The notes: generated by a model not told the origin, from the letters alone. DNA of 48,264 bases from Prochlorococcus sp. AG-363-A16 (GCA_003280345.1 QCFB01000014.1:1-48264); one strand, 5' to 3'; shown: positions 1 through 9,244, numbered from the stretch's first letter. Made by a program: numbers and translations.

Positions 1-1
1 A

Positions 2-64
2 CGTGATGCTTTAAGAGGTCTTCGTCGATTAGGCGAGTCTGTTGAGGCTTACATAGTCGTTTGA
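2..64 (+). CDS. 3' end of an unidentified protein-coding gene (partial)
   Basis: An open frame enters from the left edge and stops at TGA 62-64. The visible tail reads RDALRGLRRLGESVEAYIVV. It would overlap the end of the convergent hydrolase gene by 16 bases, which fits the dense packing elsewhere in the window. Twenty residues are too few to name a family, and a chance open frame cannot be excluded. Confidence 0.35.
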   Translation, partial: RDALRGLRRLGESVEAYIVV

Positions 65-960
65 ATTACTTTTAATAGGAGAAGGTTTACATTTTCAGGG
101 GCTTCATCGTGAGGGCAATGTCCCACACCAGGTATTACCTCTAGTGATCTAATGCATTTCAGAGATGATGCCCATTTCTGAGCTTCCTCAATTGGTTCCC
201 AGGGATCCTTCTCACCCCAGATAAGATCGACCGGAACTTTTAAATTAGTCATTAGTTCAGGAGCTAGATAATCATCAAAAAGATTAATAAAACCGTGGAA
301 GGCTTCTGATGCTCCCGGACGCTGACTAGGGAGTTGAAGTAGTTTTAAAAGATGTTCGTCAACATTTGTGCCGCTTGGATAAGCCTGTTTTAAAACTCTT
401 GTTATTACTCCTGGACTTGCTGCATTACGAAATAGGTTGATGCTGAGCCATCTCTGACGCACTAGAACTTTTAACCAAGGTCTTATCCATCTAAGAGGGT
501 TTGGTTGCTCTTCTAGGCGTTTGTCATCTAATGCTCGGGTTGCACAACTAATCAATACGACTCCACAGCATTCTTGTTCGAGAATTTGTGATGCACGAAG
601 AGCTATCACTCCGCCGATTGAATTTCCGACTAGAAGTACTGGGCTTTGCACTATTTCCTTGCAGAAGTCAGCTACCTGAGCAGCCCAATTATCAAAGTTA
701 TAGGCAAAGTCTCCTGGCTGTTTTTGTTCGTTCTGAAGTCGTGCACGTGGTTGACTACTGTTTCCGAAACCGACCAGATCGATTGCATAACAAGAAGTCA
801 CTGTGCCAAGGGTAGGTTGATTGTGACGCCAATGTTCCTTACAAGCACCAAAGCCATGAATAAGAACTATTGATGGGAAAGAGCTGCAAAAGGATCCTTT
901 TTTTGTCCAGGCAATTTCCCAGCCTTTCCAGTTCCAAATGTTGCTTTGGGAAGTTTTCAC
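49..960 (-). CDS. Alpha/beta-fold hydrolase, pheophytinase/chlorophyll dephytylase-like
   Basis: A 303-residue alpha/beta hydrolase. The oxyanion segment IHGFG lies near residue 34, the nucleophile elbow GNSIGG has Ser114, and the catalytic His281 sits in GVGHCPHDEAPE. The GHCPHDE(A/V)PE block and the GNS(I/L)GG elbow are as I remember them in plant pheophytinase and related chlorophyll-dephytylating hydrolases. Action on a chlorophyll-type phytyl ester is therefore an inference from motif likeness; other esters are possible. No signal peptide is evident, so it is probably cytosolic or membrane-associated. A paralogue with the same motifs lies at 33893-34858. The gene is transcribed away from mutY, with about 190 bases between them. 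Confidence 0.8.
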   Translation of the reverse strand: MKTSQSNIWNWKGWEIAWTKKGSFCSSFPSIVLIHGFGACKEHWRHNQPTLGTVTSCYAIDLVGFGNSSQPRARLQNEQKQPGDFAYNFDNWAAQVADFCKEIVQSPVLLVGNSIGGVIALRASQILEQECCGVVLISCATRALDDKRLEEQPNPLRWIRPWLKVLVRQRWLSINLFRNAASPGVITRVLKQAYPSGTNVDEHLLKLLQLPSQRPGASEAFHGFINLFDDYLAPELMTNLKVPVDLIWGEKDPWEPIEEAQKWASSLKCIRSLEVIPGVGHCPHDEAPENVNLLLLKVIQTTM

Positions 961-1146
961 CTTTGAGTTAGAGAGGTCATATCAATTTTTTATGTGCCCA
1001 TGTTGGCAGGATTTGTTTATGGTGTAAAAGTTTTTACGCACAAAGTGTTTCTAACTTTAGAAACTATTTTATTTTTCATTAGTTCTCGCCAAAATTTGTT
1101 GATGAATAGTTCTTTCAAGCTTTCTGGCTAGCGATTCAAAGTTTTT

Positions 1147-2334
1147 ATGAAGCCAATCTCAGGAGAGAATGATTTAGTACAAGCTTTGACTTTTGAGCAG
1201 TTAAGAGAACTAAGGGCAAAATTGTTGAAATGGTTTGACCTTAATGGTCGTGATTGGATTCCTTGGAAACTCAAAGCTGATGGAATGGAACCCAAGCCTG
1301 GAGAAAACCTTTGTGCCTATAAAATTTTAGTAGCTGAAATAATGCTTCAGCAAACTCAATTAAAAGTGGTTTTGCCTTATTGGCAAAGGTGGATGAAGGC
1401 TTTCCCAACACTTTTTGAGTTAGCCAATGCAGAGGAGCAAGAGGTTCTAATACTTTGGCAAGGATTGGGTTATTACTCGAGAGCTCGCAGATTGCTTTAT
1501 TCCGCCAAAATACTTTTTGAATTAATAGGAATTGATCGATTTCAAGAACCGGTTTTTTGGCCAAAAGATTTAGCAACCTGGATGTCGTTGCCTGGTATTG
1601 GTCGAAGCACTGCAGCAAGCATTCTTTCCTCCGCGTTTGATTTACCTACACCTCTTTTAGATGGGAATGTGAAAAGGGTTTTGACAAGGCTAATGGCCAG
1701 ACCTAAGCCAATAGCTCAAGAAGTGAGTGAATTATGGACACTTAGTGAGCAATTGCTGGATTCTAAAAGCCCTCGAAAATTTAATCAGGCACTTATGGAT
1801 TTAGGAGCGACTATTTGCACTCCACATAATCCAAATTGCAATGAATGTCCTTGGCAATTTTGTTGTCGTGCCTACTCTTCCAATAATCCAACTGATTTTC
1901 CTGTGAAGGCTGTTAGAAAATCACTCCATCGCCAGGTTATAGGAGTAGGTGTTGTACTGAACCTTGCTTCCGAAGTGCTTATAGATCAGCGTCTGAATGA
2001 AGGTTTGTTGGGTGGCTTATGGGAATTCCCAGGCGGTAAACAGGAGGAAGGCGAGTCTATAGAGGTAACAATTGCAAGAGAGCTTGATGAGGAATTAGGA
2101 GTGCAGGTGGAAGTTGGTGAGAAATTGATTTCTCTTGATCATGCATATAGCCATAAAAAGCTTCGATTTGAAGTACACCTATGCAAGTTGCTTTCGGGTG
2201 AGCCCAAGCCTTTGGCGAGCCAGGCTGTGAGATGGGTCGACCCCCACTGTTTGACTGAATATCCATTTCCAGCTGCTAATGCAAAGATGATTGATGCCTT
2301 GATTAAATATTTGAAAGTAAAAAAAGAGTTTTAG
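1147..2334 (+). CDS. mutY: A/G-specific adenine DNA glycosylase MutY
   Basis: MutY removes adenine mispaired with 8-oxoguanine in base-excision repair. The 395-residue protein has the full architecture. The N-terminal helix-hairpin-helix glycosylase carries Glu64 in AEIMLQQTQ and the catalytic Asp172 in LLDGNVKRV, after the hairpin LPGIGRSTAA. A 4Fe-4S loop follows with Cys224, Cys231, Cys234 and Cys240 (C-x6-C-x2-C-x5-C). The C-terminal Nudix-like domain carries a complete Nudix box (residues about 295-317, GGKQEEGE then RELDEELGV), which reads the oxidised guanine. The length is usual for the family. The ATG is the first in frame after a 190-base intergenic region. The PfkB kinase follows 36 bases later and may be co-transcribed. 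Confidence 0.96.
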   Translation: MKPISGENDLVQALTFEQLRELRAKLLKWFDLNGRDWIPWKLKADGMEPKPGENLCAYKILVAEIMLQQTQLKVVLPYWQRWMKAFPTLFELANAEEQEVLILWQGLGYYSRARRLLYSAKILFELIGIDRFQEPVFWPKDLATWMSLPGIGRSTAASILSSAFDLPTPLLDGNVKRVLTRLMARPKPIAQEVSELWTLSEQLLDSKSPRKFNQALMDLGATICTPHNPNCNECPWQFCCRAYSSNNPTDFPVKAVRKSLHRQVIGVGVVLNLASEVLIDQRLNEGLLGGLWEFPGGKQEEGESIEVTIARELDEELGVQVEVGEKLISLDHAYSHKKLRFEVHLCKLLSGEPKPLASQAVRWVDPHCLTEYPFPAANAKMIDALIKYLKVKKEF

Positions 2335-2370
2335 GTATTTTTAGTTGCAAAAATCTGGAGTAGAAAACTA

Positions 2371-3402
2371 ATGTCTTTGTCTCATCCTGATCAACTTCAA
2401 AGTCCAGAGGTGATTTGTTTTGGGGAGGCTCTGGTCGATCGTTTGGGACCTTTAGGAGGAGACCCTGCTTGCGATAGGCCCGTTGAAGATTGCTTAGGAG
2501 GAGCACCTGCCAATGTTGCTTGTGCTTTAGCAAGACTTGGTAAATCAGTAGCCTTTATAGGTCGTCTTGGAAATGATGTGATTGGAGAACGTTTCAGACT
2601 TTTGATGACTGAGCGAGGCGTAAATTTGAAAGGTTTGCAGATAGATTTAAAGCTTCCAAGCAGGATTGTTTTAGTTCGTCGTGACGTAAATGGTGAGCGA
2701 TCATTTCAGAATTTTGCTGGCAACAAGGGCGAAGGTTTTGCTGATCAAGCTCTTGATATAAATCCTGTTCGCGATAATTGGCCTTTATTAGCAAGGAAGG
2801 CATCGTGGCTCTTAATAGGAACAATTCCTCTTGCTACTTATGCTTCCGCTGAAGCTCTTAAATGGTGTGTTGAAGAAGCTTCAAGAACTGATATTAAAAT
2901 CGCTTTAGATATCAACTGGAGACCAACATTTTGGGATTCTAGTAGTTCTTCACATCTTGGCCCAAGTGATCATTCAAGAGAAGTAATTTCTTCGCTTTTG
3001 GAGAAAGCTTCTTTGTTGAAGCTTGCAAAAGAAGAAGCGAATTGGTTTTTTGGCCACAGTGATCCTTGCAAAATTTCAAGTTCATTGCCTCAGAAACCAG
3101 ATGTAGTTGTCACAGATGGGGCACAGCCTGTGCTTTGGTCCATTCAAAGTTTCGTAGGAGAGATGAAAGTTTTTTCGCCAGAGTTTGTTGTAGATACGAC
3201 AGGCGCTGGTGATGCATTTACCGCTGGTTTACTTAAGAAACTTTTGGAGGTGTCACCAAAACTCATGAATGATCAAAAGGCTTATGAGATTGTGCGATTT
3301 GCATCAGCATGTGGTGCATTGGTATGTGGAGGAATGGGTGGAATTGATCCACAGCCGACAAATAATCAGGTAACGGAATTTATTTCTGCACTTTCAGGTT
3401 GA
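2371..3402 (+). CDS. PfkB-family sugar kinase (fructokinase-like)
   Basis: A 343-residue ribokinase/PfkB kinase, expected to phosphorylate a sugar, most likely fructose, with ATP in the cytosol. The N-terminal motif GGAPANVACALARLG (about residues 43-57) and the C-terminal signature DTTGAGDAFTAGLL with catalytic Asp are both present, as is the FIGRLGNDVIGERF segment. In picocyanobacteria such a kinase would fit sucrose or fructose recycling, but the substrate cannot be read from the sequence. The gene follows mutY by 36 bases. Its last 37 bases overlap the end of tsaE on the other strand. Confidence 0.88.
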   Translation: MSLSHPDQLQSPEVICFGEALVDRLGPLGGDPACDRPVEDCLGGAPANVACALARLGKSVAFIGRLGNDVIGERFRLLMTERGVNLKGLQIDLKLPSRIVLVRRDVNGERSFQNFAGNKGEGFADQALDINPVRDNWPLLARKASWLLIGTIPLATYASAEALKWCVEEASRTDIKIALDINWRPTFWDSSSSSHLGPSDHSREVISSLLEKASLLKLAKEEANWFFGHSDPCKISSSLPQKPDVVVTDGAQPVLWSIQSFVGEMKVFSPEFVVDTTGAGDAFTAGLLKKLLEVSPKLMNDQKAYEIVRFASACGALVCGGMGGIDPQPTNNQVTEFISALSG

Positions 3403-3878
3403 GTTAGTTGGGCTATGCGTCCGCCATCAGATTGATATTTTAATTTTAATTTCCATGCTTCTGGTGTAGAAAGACTTAAACGTTCTGGCCATTCAATAGC
3501 CATTAATGCGCCTAGAGCTTTTGCTTCTTCTTCTTCTTGGAGAAACAGCTCGTCAGCAGCTTTACTATCTTCCAACCTATACAGATCTATATGTATTAAA
3601 GGGGTTTTGCCCGAAGTGTAGTGGTGAGCTAACGCGAAGGTTGGACTTGTAATGGGTTCAGTAATGCCAAGGCTAAATGCAATGCCTTTGACTAATGAGG
3701 TTTTACCGGCCCCTAAAGGACCTTCTAGCAAAAGTATATTTAGATTTGCGAGACGCTGGATTAGCTTTTTGCCGAGGGCAAATGTTTCTTGATGGTTTCT
3801 TAAGACCCAGCATGAATCTGTAGATTGCTTTCCATTGGAGCAGGAAGCTTCGGATAATCCGTAGATACTTCCTTTCAC
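3366..3878 (-). CDS. tsaE: tRNA threonylcarbamoyladenosine biosynthesis ATPase TsaE
   Basis: TsaE (YjeE) is the P-loop ATPase that works with TsaB and TsaD to make t6A37 on ANN-decoding tRNAs. The 170-residue protein shows the Walker A motif GPLGAGKTS (residues 53-61), the [11 protein letters not shown] switch region, the HIDLYRLED segment and the AIEWPERL motif, all typical of the family. The N terminus is about 20 residues longer than a minimal TsaE, but the ATG at 3878 is the only methionine before the P-loop. An acidic run of five Glu comes from a GAA repeat. The gene starts only 27 bases from divergent ahcY and overlaps the PfkB gene tail to tail. Confidence 0.93.
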   Translation of the reverse strand: MKGSIYGLSEASCSNGKQSTDSCWVLRNHQETFALGKKLIQRLANLNILLLEGPLGAGKTSLVKGIAFSLGITEPITSPTFALAHHYTSGKTPLIHIDLYRLEDSKAADELFLQEEEEAKALGALMAIEWPERLSLSTPEAWKLKLKYQSDGGRIAQLTQPESAEINSVT

Positions 3879-3905
3879 GAAATCTCACCTTTAGAACTTT
3901 TAACC

Positions 3906-5336
3906 ATGGTTGCAGCAACTACATCCACAGTCACTTTGCCTGGTACCAATGACTATGTAGTAGCCGATGTTGATTTGGCTGATTTTGGGCGCAAAGAACT
4001 AACTATTGCTGAAACAGAGATGCCAGGCCTAATGGCATTGAGAGAGAAATTTGGCAGTCAAAAGCCTTTAAAGGGGGCTCGCATTGCAGGCAGTTTGCAT
4101 ATGACCATTCAGACAGGAGTGCTCATAGAAACATTGGTTGCCTTGGGTGCCAAAGTTCGATGGGCTTCTTGCAATATTTTTTCTACTCAAGATCATGCTG
4201 CTGCTGCAATTGCAGCAAGAGGCATCTCTGTTTTTGCTGTTAAGGGCGAAACCCTTGATGAGTATTGGGCTTATACCCATCGCATTCTTGAATGGGGTAA
4301 TGGAGAATCTCCAAACATGATTCTTGACGATGGTGGGGATGCAACCGGGCTAGTAATGCTTGGGAGTAAGGCTGAAAAGGATATTTCAGTTCTTGATAAC
4401 CCATCCAATGAGGAAGAAACAGCGTTGTTTGCTTCAATTAGAAAAAAGCTTGAAACTGAGCCTGATTTCTACTCACGCATCAAGCTGAGTATTCAAGGGG
4501 TCACAGAGGAAACTACTACCGGGGTTGCTCGCCTTTATCAGATGCAAGAAAGTGGAGAATTGCCATTTCCTGCGATTAATGTCAATGACTCGGTGACAAA
4601 AAGCAAATTTGACAATCTTTATGGTTGTCGTGAATCGTTGGTTGACGGGATTAAAAGGGCTACAGATGTAATGGTGGCTGGCAAGGTGGCTCTTGTTATG
4701 GGATATGGAGATGTAGGGAAAGGATCTGCACAGTCTTTGAGAGGCCTAGGGGCAACCGTCATGGTTGCGGAAATTGATCCGATTTGTGCTCTTCAGGCTG
4801 CAATGGAGGGTTATCGGGTAGTTCGTCTAGATGAAGTGGTGCAAGATGTAGATATTTTTGTTACTGCTACAGGTAACTTTCAGGTAATTCGTCATGAGCA
4901 TTTAATAAGAATGAAAGATGAGGCAATTGTTTGCAATATTGGTCATTTTGATAATGAGATTGATGTTGCTTCTTTGAGACAATATGACTGGGTAAATATT
5001 AAGCCTCAGGTGGATCATATTTCCCTTCCAAGTGGTAATAAGATTATTCTTTTAGCAGAAGGTCGATTAGTAAACTTGGGTTGCGCAACAGGTCATCCTA
5101 GTTTTGTAATGAGTAATTCTTTTACTAATCAGGTTTTAGCGCAAATTGAATTATTTACTAAGGGAGCCAATTATTCCAATGAAGTCTATGTTTTGCCTAA
5201 AAACCTTGATGAGATGGTTGCTCGCCTGCATTTGGATAAAATAGGAGCAAGATTGACAGAGTTAACACCTAATCAGGCTTCATATATCAATGTTCCTATT
5301 GAAGGCCCTTACAAGCCTGAACATTATCGTTATTAA
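3906..5336 (+). CDS. ahcY: S-adenosylhomocysteine hydrolase (adenosylhomocysteinase)
   Basis: AhcY reversibly hydrolyses S-adenosylhomocysteine to adenosine and homocysteine, closing the methyl cycle and relieving product inhibition of methyltransferases. The protein has 476 residues. The NAD-binding motif [17 protein letters not shown] lies near residue 264, the substrate region has [13 protein letters not shown], and the C terminus ends KPEHYRY, which completes the NAD site of the neighbouring subunit in the tetramer. The N terminus MVAATTS resembles that of transketolase in this window. With just 27 bases to tsaE, its promoter must lie inside tsaE or overlap that gene's start. Confidence 0.97.
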   Translation: MVAATTSTVTLPGTNDYVVADVDLADFGRKELTIAETEMPGLMALREKFGSQKPLKGARIAGSLHMTIQTGVLIETLVALGAKVRWASCNIFSTQDHAAAAIAARGISVFAVKGETLDEYWAYTHRILEWGNGESPNMILDDGGDATGLVMLGSKAEKDISVLDNPSNEEETALFASIRKKLETEPDFYSRIKLSIQGVTEETTTGVARLYQMQESGELPFPAINVNDSVTKSKFDNLYGCRESLVDGIKRATDVMVAGKVALVMGYGDVGKGSAQSLRGLGATVMVAEIDPICALQAAMEGYRVVRLDEVVQDVDIFVTATGNFQVIRHEHLIRMKDEAIVCNIGHFDNEIDVASLRQYDWVNIKPQVDHISLPSGNKIILLAEGRLVNLGCATGHPSFVMSNSFTNQVLAQIELFTKGANYSNEVYVLPKNLDEMVARLHLDKIGARLTELTPNQASYINVPIEGPYKPEHYRY

Positions 5337-5389
5337 TTTGACCATTTACTTAGTATTAATTAAAGACCACTATCTAGGTATCAAAATTA

Positions 5390-6049
5390 ATGGGGTTGAA
5401 TGAACTAGTTATCCAATTGCCAGAGCTTATTGGTAAAGCTGTGGAAGCTAATCAATGGATTGGTTATTGCGCGATTTTGGTGGCGATGTTTTTAGAAAAT
5501 CTTTTTCCTCCAATTCCTTCTGAATTAATTATGCCTCTAGGGGGCTTTTATGTTCAGCAGGGGCAATTGCATTTCTTTCCTGTAGTTCTTGCTGGTTTAG
5601 TTGGGACTGTTTTGGGCGCTTTCCCTTGGTACGGATTAGGTCGATTGGTTAATGAGGAGCGCATTGAAGGTTGGTTGAAGCGGCATGGTCGTTGGATAGG
5701 AATTGGTCCTGAAGATCTGGCTCGGAGTCGTAGATGGTTTATGCGCTATGGAAAGGCATTGGTTTTTTGGGGACGTTTAGTTCCAGGTATAAGAACTTTG
5801 ATTTCAGTACCTGCTGGCGTTGAATTAATGCCATTTATTCCTTTCCTAGTTTGGACAACAGCCGGTAGTTTGATTTGGACTTTGCTATTAACTTGTGCAG
5901 GTCTTTTGCTTGGTAATAGCTATAGCAATGTTGAATTATGGATAGATCCTGTTTCTAAAGCAATAAAAGTTATCCTTCTTCTGGGATTGCTATCAGGGGC
6001 TATTTGGTTGGCACTACGTTTATGGAAAAGTGCTGACAAAAATATTTGA
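5390..6049 (+). CDS. DedA-family inner membrane protein
   Basis: A 219-residue polytopic membrane protein of the DedA (SNARE-associated/VTT) family. The conserved block ENLFPPIPSELIMPLGG lies near residue 36, and GRLVPGIRTLISVPAG, the family's basic motif, near residue 128. Several hydrophobic segments follow, ending in a basic tail. DedA proteins are linked to membrane lipid flipping and proton-motive-force homeostasis; the exact substrate here is not visible. The gene follows ahcY by 53 bases on the same strand and ends 6 bases before the end of convergent ssb. Confidence 0.88.
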   Translation: MGLNELVIQLPELIGKAVEANQWIGYCAILVAMFLENLFPPIPSELIMPLGGFYVQQGQLHFFPVVLAGLVGTVLGAFPWYGLGRLVNEERIEGWLKRHGRWIGIGPEDLARSRRWFMRYGKALVFWGRLVPGIRTLISVPAGVELMPFIPFLVWTTAGSLIWTLLLTCAGLLLGNSYSNVELWIDPVSKAIKVILLLGLLSGAIWLALRLWKSADKNI

Positions 6050-6055
6050 AAAACT

Positions 6056-6448
6056 CTAGAAGGGAATGTCTTCCTCACTAGAGGATTTACTTTCTTGTGC
6101 TTTAAATCCTCCAAAATTATTAACTTCAGAATCTTTTTTGGAACCTAATAGCTCTAACCGGTCTACGCGAATGACAGGTTTGCTCCTCCCTTCCCCTGTG
6201 CTCCGATCTTTCCAGGTGTCTAGTTTGAAACTTCCAACGATTCCTACAAGAGTGCCTTTCTTTACATAATCTGCTGCGACCTGAGCTTGTTTTCCCCATA
6301 TCTCAAGATTGAACCAGTCTGGTTCATCATCTCGACTGCGTCTATTGACTGCCATTGTGAGATTTGCTACTACGCTTCCTGATTCGAAATAACGCACTTC
6401 GGGGTCTCGGCCAGCTCTTCCTACAAGGGTTACAGAATTAACGCTCAT
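6056..6448 (-). CDS. ssb: Single-stranded DNA-binding protein
   Basis: SSB coats single-stranded DNA in replication, recombination and repair. I chose the ATG at 6448 (MSVNSVTLVGRAG), giving 130 residues, because the OB fold starts there and an AAGGT ribosome-binding sequence sits just upstream. The frame remains open further upstream to 6538, adding 30 residues unlike the family. The OB fold runs to about residue 105 and includes LVGRAGRDPEVRYF and DWFNLEIWGKQAQ. The acidic tail ends EEDIPF, the peptide that docks partner proteins. The linker is short, as usual in cyanobacteria. The gene is divergent from mreB. Confidence 0.95.
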   Translation of the reverse strand: MSVNSVTLVGRAGRDPEVRYFESGSVVANLTMAVNRRSRDDEPDWFNLEIWGKQAQVAADYVKKGTLVGIVGSFKLDTWKDRSTGEGRSKPVIRVDRLELLGSKKDSEVNNFGGFKAQESKSSSEEDIPF

Positions 6449-6588
6449 TGACCTTACGAGGGTTTGCAGTTGCTTAATAATGCGCCATGTTTGAGCTAAG
6501 TATATGCGAGGAGTTCCAGACTCTTCTTTGGCATTCAATTAAGAGATTGCTTTCTCCATCTATGATTCGCCGATCTGATTGAAAAACT

Positions 6589-7659
6589 GTGTTTCTTAGC
6601 CGTCTTAGCCGTCTTAGTCGCTTCAAACTTTCGCGTGACATAGGTATTGATCTTGGCACTGCGAACACTTTGATTTATGTATCTGGGAAGGGAATAGTCC
6701 TTCAAGAGCCTTCAGTAGTGGCGTTGGACTTGGAAGATGGTGTGCCTTTGGCAGTTGGTGATGATGCGAAGTTGATGCTTGGTCGTACCCCAGGAAATAT
6801 TCGAGCAGTTCGACCACTTAGAGATGGAGTTATCGCTGATTTTGACGCTGCAGAGCAAATGCTCAAATCATTTATTCAAAAGTGCAATGAGGGGCGTGGA
6901 ATTGTTGCTCCAAGGTTGGTAGTTGGCATTCCTAGTGGAGTGACTGGGGTGGAACGTAGGGCAGTTCGTGAAGCAGGTATGGCCGGAGCACGTGAGGTTC
7001 ATTTGATTGATGAACCTGTTGCAGCTGCAATTGGAGCTGATCTTCCTGTGACAGAACCTATAGGCACAATGATCGTTGATATTGGTGGTGGCACAACTGA
7101 AGTAGCTGTTCTGAGTTTGGGAGGAACTGTTTTAAGTGAGTCAGTGAGAGTTGCAGGAGATGAGATCAATGATGCAATAGCCACCTATTTGAAGAAAGTG
7201 CACAACCTTGTTGTTGGGGAGCGCACTGCTGAAGAGATCAAAATTCGTATTGGATCAGCTTTCCCAGATGATGATTTTGATCTGAAATCGATTGATGTCA
7301 GAGGTCTGCATCTTTTGTCAGGTCTTCCTCGTTCGATTAACTTGCAGGCTGGAGATCTTCGTGAGGCGATGGCGGAGCCTCTAAGCAAAATTGTTGAGGC
7401 AGTAAAGCGCACTTTGGAGCGTACTCCTCCTGAATTAGCTGCCGACATTGTTGATAGAGGGATAATGCTTGCCGGTGGTGGGGCATTAGTTAGAGGGATT
7501 AGTGATCTAGTGAGTCATGAAACTGGAATTTTTACTCATGTAGCTGAGGATCCCTTGTTATGTGTTGTAAATGGGTGTGGCCAAGTTTTAGATGATTTCA
7601 AGCGTCTCAGGCGAGTAGTAGATACTCCAGAGTTTGCGAGAAATGCAATAAAGGATTGA
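6589..7659 (+). CDS. mreB: Rod shape-determining protein MreB
   Basis: MreB is the bacterial actin that guides lateral wall synthesis. The 356-residue protein has the phosphate-1 loop DIGIDLGTANTLIY (about residues 17-30), the phosphate-2 segment MIVDIGGGTTEVAVLSLGG and the adenosine motif GIMLAGGGALVRGI. The start is GTG at 6589. The first codons are made of a nine-base direct repeat (TTAGCCGTC and a variant), giving LSRLSRLSR, a basic amphipathic head that could bind membrane. It is the first gene of mreBCD, with mreC 4 bases downstream. Confidence 0.96.
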   Translation: MFLSRLSRLSRFKLSRDIGIDLGTANTLIYVSGKGIVLQEPSVVALDLEDGVPLAVGDDAKLMLGRTPGNIRAVRPLRDGVIADFDAAEQMLKSFIQKCNEGRGIVAPRLVVGIPSGVTGVERRAVREAGMAGAREVHLIDEPVAAAIGADLPVTEPIGTMIVDIGGGTTEVAVLSLGGTVLSESVRVAGDEINDAIATYLKKVHNLVVGERTAEEIKIRIGSAFPDDDFDLKSIDVRGLHLLSGLPRSINLQAGDLREAMAEPLSKIVEAVKRTLERTPPELAADIVDRGIMLAGGGALVRGISDLVSHETGIFTHVAEDPLLCVVNGCGQVLDDFKRLRRVVDTPEFARNAIKD

Positions 7660-7663
7660 ATTT

Positions 7664-8416
7664 ATGGGCGGCTCTAACCGGTCGGTCATATACGGTTGGC
7701 GATCATTACGTCGACTATGGCCTTGGTTGTTAGTTGCTTTTTCACTTTGCATTGTTCGATGGAGTAAGGGAGCAGTTTTTTTAGATACCTACGCATTCCT
7801 TACAAGACCTTTTTGGCCCGGTACAGCTCAGAGAGATTGGATTAAAAATGGGACTCAGCTAGAACAGGAAAGCAGGCTGAGATTGTTAGAAGCAGATAAT
7901 CAACGCTTGAGAGCAATGCTTTCGCTCAAGAGCTCCTCAAAGGCTGGATTGATCTCAGCTGCAGTAATTTCTAGAAGTCCAAATGGTTGGTGGCAACAAA
8001 TTGTTCTAGGCAAAGGTTCAACTGCTGGGATTGCTCAAGGCGATGCAGTCTTAGGGCCAGGTGGATTGATTGGGATCATCCAAAGTGTTACTCCTATTAC
8101 TGCAAGAGTTCGCTTGCTAACTGCTCCTGGCAGCCGTATAGGGGTCTGGAATCCACGTACAAAAAGGCATGGAATTCTGTTGGGTATTGGGACTAATCGT
8201 CCAGTGATTCGCTTTCTTGACAAGGATTCAAAAGATTCGAAATCTCTTTCTGGGGATCTATTAAGTACTTCTCCTGCTAGTACAATTTTGCCTCCGAACT
8301 TACCTGTTGGTTTGATTCAGACATTAGATGAACAGGCAATACCGGCTCCGGAAGGAATTGTTCAATTAATTGCAGCACCAGAAGCTATTGATTGGGTACA
8401 AATTCAAAAATTTTGA
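7664..8416 (+). CDS. mreC: Rod shape-determining protein MreC
   Basis: MreC is the bitopic membrane protein linking MreB filaments to the periplasmic wall synthases. The 250-residue protein has a basic cytoplasmic head, one hydrophobic segment (about residues 21-38), a helical coiled stretch rich in Leu, Glu and Arg (about residues 62-88), then the beta-rich domain with SPNGWWQQIVLGKG and GVWNPRTKRHG. It starts 4 bases after mreB and its TGA overlaps the ATG of mreD by one base, so translational coupling is likely. Confidence 0.93.
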   Translation: MGGSNRSVIYGWRSLRRLWPWLLVAFSLCIVRWSKGAVFLDTYAFLTRPFWPGTAQRDWIKNGTQLEQESRLRLLEADNQRLRAMLSLKSSSKAGLISAAVISRSPNGWWQQIVLGKGSTAGIAQGDAVLGPGGLIGIIQSVTPITARVRLLTAPGSRIGVWNPRTKRHGILLGIGTNRPVIRFLDKDSKDSKSLSGDLLSTSPASTILPPNLPVGLIQTLDEQAIPAPEGIVQLIAAPEAIDWVQIQKF

Positions 8417-8928
8417 TGGTCAGATTTCAGAGAAGACAAGCTTTTATATTTTGTGCATTTTTGGTTCCTTTTATGACCTTGGCTGCACCAAGTTGGCTTA
8501 CTCTTTCTGGAATTGGACCAAGTTGGGTAGTTTTGTGGCTACTTCCATGGTCACTTGAGTATGGTCCTTTCTCTGGAGCTTTAGCAGGGTTATATCTTGG
8601 CCTAGTTTTAGATGGAATAAGTCTTGACGGAGCTACTCATATACCAGTATTGATTGCACTTGGTTTTTGGTGGGGCTGTATTGGAAGAAGAGGACCATTA
8701 ATTGATCGTAGTTTGATCCTCGGTTTGTTGGCTTTAATAGGATCGGTTTTAGTTGGTCTGAGTTTGTGGGTTCAGATAGTTTTTTTTCAAGAAAGTGCTT
8801 TGCTTAATGCTTTTTATATGTGGGGTTTGAGAAATATGTTGGCTCAAGCAATTATTACTGGCCTAGCAGCCCCAGTGGTTTGCTCATGGCTTCTTTTGTT
8901 AGCTAGAAGACGTAGGTCTTCCTTGTGA
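8416..8928 (+). CDS. mreD: Rod shape-determining protein MreD
   Basis: A 170-residue multi-pass membrane protein in the position and size of MreD, the third component of the elongasome core. The ATG at 8416 overlaps the mreC stop by one base (TGATG), which I prefer over an in-frame upstream ATG at 8392 that lies inside mreC. Hydrophobic segments alternate with short loops throughout, and the C terminus is basic (LLARRRRSSL). MreD diverges quickly, so the call rests mainly on operon position and topology. Confidence 0.88.
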   Translation: MVRFQRRQAFIFCAFLVPFMTLAAPSWLTLSGIGPSWVVLWLLPWSLEYGPFSGALAGLYLGLVLDGISLDGATHIPVLIALGFWWGCIGRRGPLIDRSLILGLLALIGSVLVGLSLWVQIVFFQESALLNAFYMWGLRNMLAQAIITGLAAPVVCSWLLLLARRRRSSL

Positions 8929-9244
8929 CTTAAGGAATCAACTTTTTCCCAAGGAAATTTTTCCGCAAAAGAGCAATTGCGTGCACTGAGAGCAATAACA
9001 GGTATTGAAAACTTATAGTACACAGGAAAAACATAAGGTTTACTTAAGAGAGGCTGCTCGCTAGGGCGAAGAATCTTTCCAGGGCTTGAATTGTCGCGTA
9101 TCAATTTAAATATTGACCATCTCGCTTTTTTTGGAGAAAATGAGTAAAAGCACTCAGGTATAAATACAGTTAAAACCTTAAAAAATATCGAAAAAGGCTT
9201 CTATTGCAGCTCTTGTAACTCCATTTTATTCGCGATGGAAGGTT
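8929..9244. other. Intergenic region, 316 bases, between mreD and the response regulator
   Basis: No convincing gene is seen on either strand. The only longer open frame, on the minus strand (8844-9104), runs into mreD and resembles no family. A short dyad GGAAA-TT-TTTCC about 25 bases after mreD could be a weak terminator. A TATAAAT box at 9159-9165 is a possible -10 element for the response regulator, without a good -35. GGAAGG just before the ATG at 9245 is a good ribosome-binding site. Confidence 0.5.

Noticed and set aside
3525-3541. TTC microsatellite within tsaE as a phase-variable repeat
   Set aside because: Five in-frame triplets only, encoding Glu; changes would not shift the frame.
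8844-9104. Minus-strand open frame of 86 codons across the end of mreD
   Set aside because: It has no family likeness and no ribosome-binding site, and half of it is antisense to mreD.
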